The notes beneath the pieces were generated by a model, which was not told the origin of the DNA, did no database searches, and was given only the letters and a program-made list of their open reading frames with translations. From Allostella sp. ATCC 35155 (lineage in GTDB: Bacteria > Pseudomonadota > Alphaproteobacteria > ATCC43930 > Allostellaceae), in NCBI GenBank assembly GCA_006738865.1, contig AP019701.1, positions 3,530,001 through 3,594,000 on the forward strand: a DNA stretch of 64,000 nucleotides, read 5' to 3'. Position 1 is the stretch's first letter. Every line of letters begins with the position of its first letter. The translations under genes were made by a program, and so were the position numbers. Of the stretch, positions 45,155 through 52,551 are shown in pieces.

Positions 45155-45216
45155 GAATTCAGATTGCCTGCCGCGGCGCTCGGAGGCACGCTTGAAGCAT
45201 GCACGGAGGAAGAGAC

Positions 45217-45519
45217 ATGCGTGGACTTATTGTCGGCGCTCTGTTGGCGGTATGCGCCAACGGCGCCAATGCCCAAGACACCCACTTCTTTCAAGTTGTA
45301 CCGTTTACCGCGCCAGACGGCCGCCACACATTTGCCGTGCTCGAACGTTGGTCCGGAAGACTCTGGATCATGACTTGCACTCCGCCTTGCGTCGACGCGA
45401 CGCCGGGAAACACGCCACTCTCGAACTATGCCCGCGGAGACAGAGCCATGGAACCAGTTTGGTACATCGGGCCTAACGGGCCTAGCCCCACGCCGCCGCC
45501 GATCCGCGGGGCCAACTAG
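45217..45519 (+). CDS. Small exported hypothetical protein
   Basis: 100 residues. GGAGGAAGAG just upstream of the ATG at 45217 decides the start. A signal peptide (MRGLIVGALLAVCANGANAQ) precedes an 80-residue mature domain with two Cys close together (MTCTPPC) that could form a disulfide. Unrecognised. A secreted or periplasmic cargo protein of the mobile element, of slightly lower GC than the host genes. Confidence 0.6.
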   Translation: MRGLIVGALLAVCANGANAQDTHFFQVVPFTAPDGRHTFAVLERWSGRLWIMTCTPPCVDATPGNTPLSNYARGDRAMEPVWYIGPNGPSPTPPPIRGAN

Positions 45520-45775
45520 CAGCAATCGCCGAGAACCTGCACCGGGCAGACCTGACTGCGCCAGCGCGGGCGGAGCAGGTCGTGGAGTGGGTGCGGCTGG
45601 CGGAGTTGCGGGTCGCAGGAGTTTCGGCGCAAGTTGCGCGAAGAATCGGCAGGGAGCGCCCGGAGGACGGTGTCCGCGCCGCCGCTCGTCAGATCGCCGT
45701 CACCGAGACGAAGCCCGCCGCGCCGAGAAGATGGACTCCGTCGCCCGCGGGGCGAAGGGGGCGGCTAGTTCCTAG
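45519..45775 (+). pseudogene. ParB-like nuclease-domain fragment, frameshifted
   Basis: The frame from 45519 reads AAIAENLHRADLTAPARAEQ then VVEWVRLAE and AARQIAV, closely resembling the ParB N-terminal segment that follows the ENxHR box. After about 45705 the similarity continues in another frame as DEARRAEKMDSVARGAK and stops at 45775. There is no start codon and the conserved N-terminal strand is missing, so it is a decayed remnant. Confidence 0.5.
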
Positions 45776-46580
45776 TCGACCGATCGACGAACAACCCCTT
45801 CTCGCGCGCGTTGGTAACGACTGCATTTCTAAGAAGATCAATGCCGGACCAGAAAGTAGAACATATTTCGAATACATCCGCAGCCGACAGAACGACCGAA
45901 CGGCTGGGCTCAAATTCGCGCATCCGATTGGCAAAACGAACTCCAATCTGACGGGGTGTATCGAACTCGATCGGCTCCTGGAAGCCCGCGGCAGAAACAA
46001 CAACGTCGTCTAGGCCGGGAGCGATCGCCACCATTTCCGGCGCGACCCACGACAACCTCAATCGCGGTGGGTCGCCCTCGCAGTCTTCCAGGCCGACGAC
46101 GCCAAGTCGATGGGCGAGACAATTCCTAAGAGCCCGAAACGAATTGAAGTGCTGAGCGTACTTTACAGGAAGCTCGAACGATTTAGATAGTCTCGTCCAC
46201 TTTTCTGAAACAGAATGCCGATCGAACTTCTTAGAATTGGCACTTATCTTAGATCTTATACCGACACCACCAGCGGATATCAATTGGTCTAACTCATAAA
46301 TTCGTGTCTCATATATAGAGAATGCATCTATCAAGTCCCGGATGGCACAGTTTATCGTCCAATTTCTCCACTCCCCGAAAACATGCTCTTTCTCCCCTTC
46401 CGACAGGTCACGATTGAGCGTCTCGAATTTGAAGCGCTCGACGGTTCGATGGTCAAGATTGTGCCGCTGGCCGAAGCCGCTGAGCGCTATTCCAAGAAAT
46501 ATGTTAGCGCGATCAACTGATAGACGAGCGATCCGAGCTACCGCGTCAATATCGACCACTATCTGCTGTGCATTGGCCAT
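45765..46580 (-). CDS. HEPN-motif protein of unknown function, low GC
   Basis: 271 residues, mostly alpha-helical. RNCLAH at 152-157 within FRALRNCLAHRLGVV fits the Rx4-6H (RNxxxH) motif that forms the RNase site of HEPN proteins. The gene is visibly AT-richer than all neighbours, suggesting separate acquisition. It has no obvious antitoxin partner next to it. HEPN proteins of this kind act in toxin-antitoxin and anti-phage systems, so a defence or phage-interference role is plausible. The fold assignment rests on one motif and helix content. Confidence 0.5.
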   Translation of the reverse strand: MANAQQIVVDIDAVARIARLSVDRANIFLGIALSGFGQRHNLDHRTVERFKFETLNRDLSEGEKEHVFGEWRNWTINCAIRDLIDAFSIYETRIYELDQLISAGGVGIRSKISANSKKFDRHSVSEKWTRLSKSFELPVKYAQHFNSFRALRNCLAHRLGVVGLEDCEGDPPRLRLSWVAPEMVAIAPGLDDVVVSAAGFQEPIEFDTPRQIGVRFANRMREFEPSRSVVLSAADVFEICSTFWSGIDLLRNAVVTNAREKGLFVDRSTRN

Positions 46581-46785
46581 TGCGATCCCCCAGGGTCAGC
46601 CGTTCGCGGATCAGCCCACACCCGTTCTCCGGGACGAACTCGACGCCGGCGGCCTCACGAGCGACGCGGACCGCGATCGAGAGTCGCCCGCCGTCCCGCC
46701 GCGCCCCCTACAGGCAGCGGCGCCCACGCCAGGGGGCGCCCCACTGTGGGTGAGGCATTATCCGACCCTACCTCGGCCCAACCAG

Positions 46786-47733
46786 TCAAATGACCCAGAA
46801 GTCGGCCGCGGTGAACGTGGCCGGCCCGACGCCGAGGATGCCGACCTTCTGGCCGTCGCCGAGGTCCAGCAGCGCGGAGCCTCCGGGATCGGCGCTGAGG
46901 CGCGCAAGGAGGTCCGCCGGGGTCGCGATCCCGGTGCCGTTGATGCCGGCTTGCACCGCGATCTTGTCCCCTTGGATGCGGCTGAAATCGGTGATGAGGT
47001 CCCATCCGCCGTCACTGCGGAACACGAACACGTCGGCGTCCGCCCCGCCGATCAGCGTGTCGTTGTGCCGGTCGCCCGACAGCGTGTCGTTGCCGGCCTC
47101 GCCATAGATCAGGTCGTTGTCCGGCCCGCCATAGACCTGATCGTGCCCGGCGCCGCCAAATACGGTGTCAAAGCCGATGTTGCCATTGACGTGCCAGTCG
47201 TCGCCGTCACCGCCGCCCACGAGGTCGTCGTCCTGGCCGCCGCGGACATAGTCGTTGCCGGTGTCGCCATAGACCGTGTCACGGCCGCGGTTGCCGTTCA
47301 GGTCGTCGTTGCCGGCATCACCATAGACGCCGTCGTCACCGTCGTTGCCCAGCATGAGGTCGTCGCCGGTGTGCCCGAAGATGATATCCCGGCCCGAACC
47401 GCCGATGATGGTGTCGTCGTAGGATAGCCCGTAGCGGTACAGACCCTCGACGTCGTCCCAATAGGCGTAGTTCCAATAGACGGATGCCGGGATGTAAACG
47501 CCGGAAACCTGATAGACAAGAACGCCATCGGCCATGGTGAATCGGAACGAACTGATGTAGCCCGCCACATCGCCGCTCTGATTGAAGGCGAATTGTCCAA
47601 AATACTCGGAAACATCTAGGTCGATGGAGCGGGCTTTTATGTACGTCTCGGAGAGGACCGGATAGTCGAAATCTTGAGTGAAGGATGCCGAATACATGTT
47701 GAAGCCGCGCGGGCCGAATTCGAGATAGGCCAT
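46786..47733 (-). CDS. RTX calcium-binding repeat protein
   Basis: 315 residues. An N-terminal beta domain (about 1-100) is followed by tandem Gly/Asp nonapeptide repeats (about 104-235; units such as GGSGRDIIFGHTGDDLML, GDAGNDDLNGNRGRDTVYG) that bind Ca2+ as a beta-roll. The C-terminal part with DVFVFRSDGGWDLITDFSRI resembles the secretion-signal region of type I exported RTX proteins. No signal peptide, and no HlyB/D genes nearby, so export would depend on a host type I system. GGGGG precedes the ATG at 47731-47733. Confidence 0.85.
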   Translation of the reverse strand: MAYLEFGPRGFNMYSASFTQDFDYPVLSETYIKARSIDLDVSEYFGQFAFNQSGDVAGYISSFRFTMADGVLVYQVSGVYIPASVYWNYAYWDDVEGLYRYGLSYDDTIIGGSGRDIIFGHTGDDLMLGNDGDDGVYGDAGNDDLNGNRGRDTVYGDTGNDYVRGGQDDDLVGGGDGDDWHVNGNIGFDTVFGGAGHDQVYGGPDNDLIYGEAGNDTLSGDRHNDTLIGGADADVFVFRSDGGWDLITDFSRIQGDKIAVQAGINGTGIATPADLLARLSADPGGSALLDLGDGQKVGILGVGPATFTAADFWVI

Positions 47734-48041
47734 AGAACCCCCTGATCGTCGATGCCCCGAACCCAATTCGAGGCCGGCCGACGCCACAACCGGAGGCGGA
47801 TTGTTGCCCGCGCTATACGCTTAGGTCGAGCCTGAAAATGGCGGCCACCGCGATATGCGCCCCACCCCCTGGACTGAGCGTGGCGGAGGTGGATGGGACC
47901 CTGGGAGATTGCCCCCCCCCTCCCTCGGGGAAGGACGGCGGCGCCGGTCAGGCGCGCCCGGCCGTTGCCATCCCGTCGAGGGCTTGTCCGTCCCCCTCGC
48001 CCGATGCCCCGTGCGGCCCGTCCGGCGGCGCCCGGGAGTCG
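47734..48041. other. 308-bp gap between RTX gene and terS
   Basis: Contains a nine-C run at 47912-47920. A 74-codon Arg/Pro-rich minus-strand frame (47821-48045) starts with GTG overlapping the terS stop (GTGA) but its composition looks non-coding; if the C run holds an indel it could hide a small gene after terS. Nothing else is recognisable. Confidence 0.3.
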
Positions 48042-48494
48042 TCACCCGCTTCCCCCTTCCTGTTGGACGGGGCGAGCGGCAAGGCGTTCCTGGCGCGCCC
48101 GCTGGGCCTCCTGGAGAATGGACAGCGCGTCGCCGCGATCCTCGATGGTCGCCTCCATCTTCACCCCGCGCCGGAGGGTGCCGCGGTCGAGGATCGCCTC
48201 CGCCGCCCGGATGCGGTCGCGAGCCGGGATCGTGGCATCATCGAGAGCGTCGGCGAGCGCCTTCATGGCGCGCGGCGCCAGCCGCTCGACTTCCTCGAAC
48301 ATCGCCGTCCGCACCGCCTCTTGGACGCGCGGATCGCGAAGCAGGCGCCAGCCCTTGCACCGCGCCGAGTGCGCCGAGTAGCCGGCAGCGGCCGCCGCGG
48401 CCGTGGCGTTGCCGCCGTTGCGGACGTACTCGGCGGCGAAGGCCAGCATCATCGGCGGGGCGACAGATGCGGCGGCGGACCGTAGACCGGACAT
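48042..48494 (-). CDS. terS: Phage terminase small subunit
   Basis: 150 residues of the Terminase_2 type. The N-terminal DNA-recognition helices read [20 protein letters not shown] then YSAHSARCKGWRLLRDPRVQ, followed by helices for oligomerisation and a C-terminal tail (RGDALSILQEAQRARQERL). It chooses the pac site for DNA packaging. No large subunit is present. In phage satellites a private TerS redirects the helper phage's terminase to satellite DNA, which fits this element. Confidence 0.8.
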   Translation of the reverse strand: MSGLRSAAASVAPPMMLAFAAEYVRNGGNATAAAAAAGYSAHSARCKGWRLLRDPRVQEAVRTAMFEEVERLAPRAMKALADALDDATIPARDRIRAAEAILDRGTLRRGVKMEATIEDRGDALSILQEAQRARQERLAARPVQQEGGSG

Positions 48495-48609
48495 GGTTGT
48501 CTTGCCCTATCAGCGTGGTAGCGCCAGCGGCAGGCGGATCGGCCCGGACACGAGGGTTTCAGCGGCAGTCGCGCGCGCCAATGTCCGGACATTGTATGCC
48601 GATCATACA
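48487..48609. promoter_or_regulatory. Palindromes upstream of terS
   Basis: ATGTCCGGACAT at 48581-48592 is a perfect palindrome, followed directly by TGTATG-CCGAT-CATACA (48593-48609). The half-site CCGGACAT recurs at 48487-48494 across the terS start and ATGTCCGG at about 48623. Repeated half-sites around a promoter suggest an operator for a phage or element regulator controlling terS. Confidence 0.5.
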
Positions 48610-48747
48610 TGGTCCCGCCGCCATGTCCGGGCAACGCACGCAACGGCATCCACACCGGGCGCGGAGGCGGGGGCATCCCCGGCCCCTTGCCGGCCCGGTG
48701 CACAGCCGAATCAGCCGCGTCCATCCTGATGGCCCGAGCGACTTATC

Positions 48748-48758
48748 TGCGACTTGGA
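48748..48758 (+). repeat. Right-end copy of the 11-bp arm repeat
   Basis: TGCGACTTGGA, identical and in the same orientation to the repeats at 40376-40408. It lies 63 bp inside the right attachment repeat. In the circular form it would be on the opposite side of the core from the triple repeat. Confidence 0.6.
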
Positions 48759-48766
48759 AAGAGGCA

Positions 48767-48790
48767 GGCGCCGATCCGAAGATCGGCGCC
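48767..48790 (-). terminator. Hairpin terminator downstream of tRNA-Lys
   Basis: Perfect 10-bp stem (GGCGCCGATC / GATCGGCGCC). Read on the minus strand the loop is TTCG, the extra-stable UUCG tetraloop. It begins 31 bp after the tRNA 3' end, and the sequence after it (TGCCTCTTTCC) is T/C-rich rather than a pure T-run. Probable transcript end for the tRNA. Confidence 0.65.
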
Positions 48791-48821
48791 CGACTTAACG
48801 CGCTGGCATCAAAGGGAAATT

Positions 48822-48897
48822 TGGTGAGCCCGCCGGGATTCGAACCCGGGACCCTCTGATTAAAAGTCAGATGCTCTACCGGCTGAGCTACAGGCTC
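48822..48897 (-). tRNA. tRNA-Lys (anticodon TTT)
   Basis: 76 nt with an encoded CCA. The acceptor stem GAGCCTG/CGGGCTC pairs fully with one G-U. D-arm GCTC...GAGC, anticodon stem TCTGA/TCAGA around CTTTTAA, and T-arm CCGGG-TTCGAAT-CCCGG are all standard. The 3' 46 nt are duplicated at 40212-40257, showing that it is the integration site of the adjacent element. Confidence 0.95.
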
Positions 48898-48937
48898 GCC
48901 AGCGCGGGGCGGAACCTAGGGATGGTGCGGGGCCGGG

Positions 48938-49468
48938 TCAACCGGCGGCGGAGCGGTCGGCCGTCTTGGCACGGGCGAACCGCGCCTCCAGCCGCTCGGC
49001 GACGCGCGGGCTGACGAAGTGGCGGACGTCGCCGCCGAGCAGCCCGATCTCCTTGACGAAGCGCGAGGCGATGAACTGGTAGCGGTCGGCCGCCATCAGG
49101 AACACCGTCTCGATGTCGCGGTTGAGGCGGGCGTTCATGCCGGCCATCTGGAACTCGTACTCGAAGTCCGAGACCGCGCGCAGGCCGCGGATGATGATGG
49201 AGGCGCCGCAGCCGACGACGAAATCCATCAGGAGGTTGTCGAACGGGCGCACCTCCACCCGCACGGCCTGGCCGTTCAGGGCCTCGACCTCGTCGCGGAC
49301 GATCTGCACCCGCTCGTCGATCGAGAAGAGCGGCCCCTTGCCGGCATTGCGGGCGACCCCGATGATCAGCCGGTCGACCAGCTTGGTCGAGCGCAGGATG
49401 ATGTCGGAATGGCCCTTGGTGATCGGGTCGAAGGTACCGGGGTAGACCCCTACGCGCTCGGCCGTCAT
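48938..49468 (-). CDS. coaD: Phosphopantetheine adenylyltransferase
   Basis: 176 residues; transfers AMP from ATP to 4'-phosphopantetheine in coenzyme A synthesis. The nucleotidyltransferase motif YPGTFDPITKGHSDII near the N-terminus carries the second His of T/HxGH, and RYQFIASRFVKE is the ISSTMVKE-type ATP-binding motif. Of two in-frame ATGs, the second (49466-49468) is chosen because GGAGG is six bases before it but directly abuts the first. It follows gyrA by 14 bp and the two are probably co-transcribed. Confidence 0.94.
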   Translation of the reverse strand: MTAERVGVYPGTFDPITKGHSDIILRSTKLVDRLIIGVARNAGKGPLFSIDERVQIVRDEVEALNGQAVRVEVRPFDNLLMDFVVGCGASIIIRGLRAVSDFEYEFQMAGMNARLNRDIETVFLMAADRYQFIASRFVKEIGLLGGDVRHFVSPRVAERLEARFARAKTADRSAAG

Positions 49469-49482
49469 CGTCATCCTCCGGC

Positions 49483-52317
49483 TCAGGCGGGTTCGTCGGC
49501 GGGCGGCGTGGAGCCCGGTTCTGCAGGGCCCTCAGCCCCGCCTGCCTCTTCGGCCGTGCCCGGCTCTCCGGCTTCCGGCTCCTCCGCTTCGCTGGCCTCC
49601 TCGGCTTCGCGCGAGAGGCCGGCGGCGGAGACGACGGTCTCGCCATCGGCGACGCGCAGCAGGATCACGCCCTGCGTCGAGCGGCCGGCGATGCGGATGT
49701 CGTCCACCGGCATGCGGATCACCTGGCCGCCGTCGGTCACCAGCATGATCTCGGCGTCGGGGCCGACCGGGAAGGAAGCGACGACCGGTCCGTTGCGGGT
49801 CGAGGTGGCGATGTTGGCGATGCCCGACCCGCCGCGGCGGGTCACCCGGTACTCGTAGGCCGAGGTGCGCTTGCCGAAGCCGTTGGCGGTCACCGTCAGC
49901 ACCAGTTCGTCGGTGGCGGCGAGCTGGGCGAACTCCTCGTCGCTCAGCGCGCGCTCGGGCGCGGCCGCCTCGGCGTCGGCGCCCTCCTCGGTGTCCGGCG
50001 CCGCCGGCTCGTCCAACCCGCCCTCGCCCTCGCCCCGGCGCTCCTGCGTGGCGCGGCGGAGATAGACCGCGCGCGCGCCGGCGTCGGCCTCGACATGGCC
50101 GAGAATGGAGATGCCGATGACGTCGTCGCCGGCCCCGAGGCGGATGCCGCGGACGCCGGTCGAGGTCCGGCTCTGGAAGAGGCGCACCTCCGGCACCGGG
50201 AAGCGGATGCACTTGCCGCCGCGGGTCGCCAGCAGCACGTCCTGGCTCTCGTCGCAGAGCACGACGCCGACGAGGCGCTCGCCCTCCTCCTCCAGCCGCA
50301 TGGCGATCTTGCCGTTCGCCTTGACGTTGGTGAAGTCGGCGAGGTCGTTGCGCCGGACGTTGCCGGTGGAGGTCGCGAACATCAGCGACCGGCCGGCATG
50401 GGCCTCGCGGTCCTCCGGCAGGGCCAGCACCGTCGTCACCCGTTCGCCGGCGGCGATGTCGAGCAGCGGCAGCACCTGCACCATCGGCTTGCCGCGCGCG
50501 GTCGGGCTGCCGGCCGGCAGGCGCCACACCTTGAGCAGATAGACCTTGCCGAGCGAGGTGAAGAAGAGGACCGGGGCGTGGGTGCCGGCCACGAAGACCT
50601 GGCTGACGAAATCCGCCTCGCGCGTCGCCATGCCCGAGCGGCCCTTGCCGCCGCGGCGCTGGGCCCGGTAGGTGACGAGCGGCGTGCGCTTGATGTAGCC
50701 GCCGTGGCTGACGGTCACGACCATCGGCTCGGGCTTGATCAGGTCCTCGAGGTCGGTCTCGTCCTCCGCCTCCTCGATGACCGTGCGGCGCGGGGTGTCG
50801 AACTGCTCGCGCACCGCGACCAGTTCCTCGCGCACGATCTCGAGCCGGCGCGGCTTGGAGCGCAGGATCTCGAGATACTCGGCGATCTGGGCCACGATCT
50901 GGCGCAGCTCCTCGGCGATCTTCTCGCGCTCGAGGCCGGTCAGGCGCTGCAGCCGCAGTTCGAGGATGGCGCGGGCCTGCTCCTCGGACAGGCGATAGGT
51001 GTCGTCGACGATCGGGTGCCCGGGCTCGTCGATGAGGCGGATCAGCGGCGCGATGTCGTGCACGGGCCAGGCGCGCGCCAGCAGCGCCGCCCGGGCAGAC
51101 GCAGGGTCAGGCGCGGCGCGGATCAGCGCGATGACCTCGTCGAGGTTGGCCACCGACAGCGCGAGGCCGAGCAAGACGTGGGCGCGGTCGCGCGCCTTCG
51201 CCAGTTCGAACGCGGTCCGCCGCGAGACAACCTCCTCGCGGAAGGCGAGGAAGCAGTCGAGCACGCGCCGCAGGCCCATCAACTGCGGCCGGCCGGCGTC
51301 GAGCGCCAGCATGTTGATGCCGAAGGTCGTCTCGAGCGGCGTGAAGCGGAAGAGCTGCTTCAGCACGACATCGGCGTCGGCGTCGCGCTTCAGCTCGACG
51401 ACGACGCGCACGCCGTCGCGGTCGCTCTCGTCGCGCAGCTCGGCGATGCCGTCGATCAGCTTCTCCTGCACCGTCTCGGCAATGCGCTCCAGCATCCGCG
51501 ACTTGTTGACCTGGAACGGGATCTCGGTGACGACGATGGCCTGGCGGTCCTTGCGGATCTCCTCAATCGCCGCCTTGCTGCGGATGGTGATCGAGCCGCG
51601 GCCGCCGAGATAGGCCTCGCGGATGCCGCGCCGGCCGACGATGGTGCCGCCGGTCGGGAAGTCCGGCCCCGGCACCAGTTCCATCAGCGCCGCATCGTCG
51701 AGCGCCGGGTCGGCGATGATGGCGCAGCAGGCGTCGATGACCTCGGCGAGGTTGTGGGTCGGGATGTTCGTCGCCATGCCGACCGCGATGCCGCCGGCGC
51801 CGTTCACCAGGAGATTCGGATAGCGCGCCGGCAGGACGACCGGCTCGCGCGCCGTGTCGTCGTAGTTCGCCTGGAAGTCGACCGTGTCGCGGTCGATGTC
51901 CTCCAGCAGCGCCTCGGCCGAGCGCGCGAGGCGGACCTCGGTGTAGCGCATCGCCGCCGGGCGATCGCCGTCCATCGAGCCGAAATTGCCCTGCCCGTCG
52001 ATCAGCGGCAGGCGCATCGAGAAGTGCTGCGCCATCCGCACCATGGCGTCATAGATCGCCGTGTCGCCGTGCGGGTGGTACTTGCCCATCACGTCGCCGA
52101 CGATGCGGGCCGACTTGCGATAGGCACGGTTCCAGTCGTAGCCGTTCTCCTTCATCGCATAGAGGATGCGGCGATGGACCGGCTTCAGGCCGTCGCGGAC
52201 ATCGGGCAGCGCGCGCGCCACGATCACGCTCATCGCGTAATCGAGGTACGAGCGCCGCATTTCGTCTTCGATGGTGACGGGTGCGATGTCGAACGGCTTG
52301 GACGGAGCGTCGACCAA
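49483..52317 (-). CDS. gyrA: DNA gyrase subunit A
   Basis: 944-residue gyrase A. The breakage-reunion domain contains catalytic Tyr125 ([11 protein letters not shown]) and the quinolone-determining region [18 protein letters not shown], with Thr86 and Asp90 at the positions of E. coli Ser83 and Asp87, so no classical resistance substitution. The C-terminal wrapping domain holds an acidic insert (about 750-795, Glu/Asp/Ala-rich) and an acidic tail. The initiator is TTG at 52315-52317; no ATG fits upstream. Slightly longer than the E. coli protein because of the insert and tail. Confidence 0.96.
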   Translation of the reverse strand: MVDAPSKPFDIAPVTIEDEMRRSYLDYAMSVIVARALPDVRDGLKPVHRRILYAMKENGYDWNRAYRKSARIVGDVMGKYHPHGDTAIYDAMVRMAQHFSMRLPLIDGQGNFGSMDGDRPAAMRYTEVRLARSAEALLEDIDRDTVDFQANYDDTAREPVVLPARYPNLLVNGAGGIAVGMATNIPTHNLAEVIDACCAIIADPALDDAALMELVPGPDFPTGGTIVGRRGIREAYLGGRGSITIRSKAAIEEIRKDRQAIVVTEIPFQVNKSRMLERIAETVQEKLIDGIAELRDESDRDGVRVVVELKRDADADVVLKQLFRFTPLETTFGINMLALDAGRPQLMGLRRVLDCFLAFREEVVSRRTAFELAKARDRAHVLLGLALSVANLDEVIALIRAAPDPASARAALLARAWPVHDIAPLIRLIDEPGHPIVDDTYRLSEEQARAILELRLQRLTGLEREKIAEELRQIVAQIAEYLEILRSKPRRLEIVREELVAVREQFDTPRRTVIEEAEDETDLEDLIKPEPMVVTVSHGGYIKRTPLVTYRAQRRGGKGRSGMATREADFVSQVFVAGTHAPVLFFTSLGKVYLLKVWRLPAGSPTARGKPMVQVLPLLDIAAGERVTTVLALPEDREAHAGRSLMFATSTGNVRRNDLADFTNVKANGKIAMRLEEEGERLVGVVLCDESQDVLLATRGGKCIRFPVPEVRLFQSRTSTGVRGIRLGAGDDVIGISILGHVEADAGARAVYLRRATQERRGEGEGGLDEPAAPDTEEGADAEAAAPERALSDEEFAQLAATDELVLTVTANGFGKRTSAYEYRVTRRGGSGIANIATSTRNGPVVASFPVGPDAEIMLVTDGGQVIRMPVDDIRIAGRSTQGVILLRVADGETVVSAAGLSREAEEASEAEEPEAGEPGTAEEAGGAEGPAEPGSTPPADEPA

Positions 52318-52551
52318 TGGGCTGTCTCGTTTTCCGGAATGGAGCCGGTTGCGGGCGCCGTTGCGCCCGGATCGGCCGGAGGATTCGTCGAAGGTTCACA
52401 TTAGAGGATTTTGCAGTTGCGAACAACGGCGCCGCTCGCGCCCCGCGCGTGGGCGCAGGCGGTCTCGCACGCAGGCGCAAGCGATTGCAATTGCGGGGTT
52501 TCTGCCGCAGTGTAGGGTGACGCTCTTCAGGAAGCCGGGGGGAAGCGGCGC

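Larger units (their letters stand above)
40212..48867. mobile_element. Integrative element in tRNA-Lys, phage-satellite (PICI)-like
   Basis: 8.66-kb element bounded by identical 46-bp direct repeats (40212-40257 and 48822-48867) corresponding to tRNA-Lys from the anticodon region to the CCA end. Contents: P4-type integrase, AlpA-like protein, replication-initiator-like protein, iteron-like repeats, small unknown genes, HEPN-motif and RTX genes, and a lone terminase small subunit. No capsid, portal, tail or large terminase gene is present. This gene set and the small size match phage-inducible chromosomal islands. Int is at the end distal to the intact tRNA, as in SaPIs, and terS sits near the other end. 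Confidence 0.8.

Noticed and set aside
47821-48045. 74-codon frame overlapping the terS stop
   Set aside because: Arg/Pro-rich, antisense-like composition and a nine-C run; kept only as a note in the gap description.
49469-49474. Upstream ATG of coaD as the start
   Set aside because: The ribosome site abuts it with no spacing; the ATG two codons later has ideal spacing.
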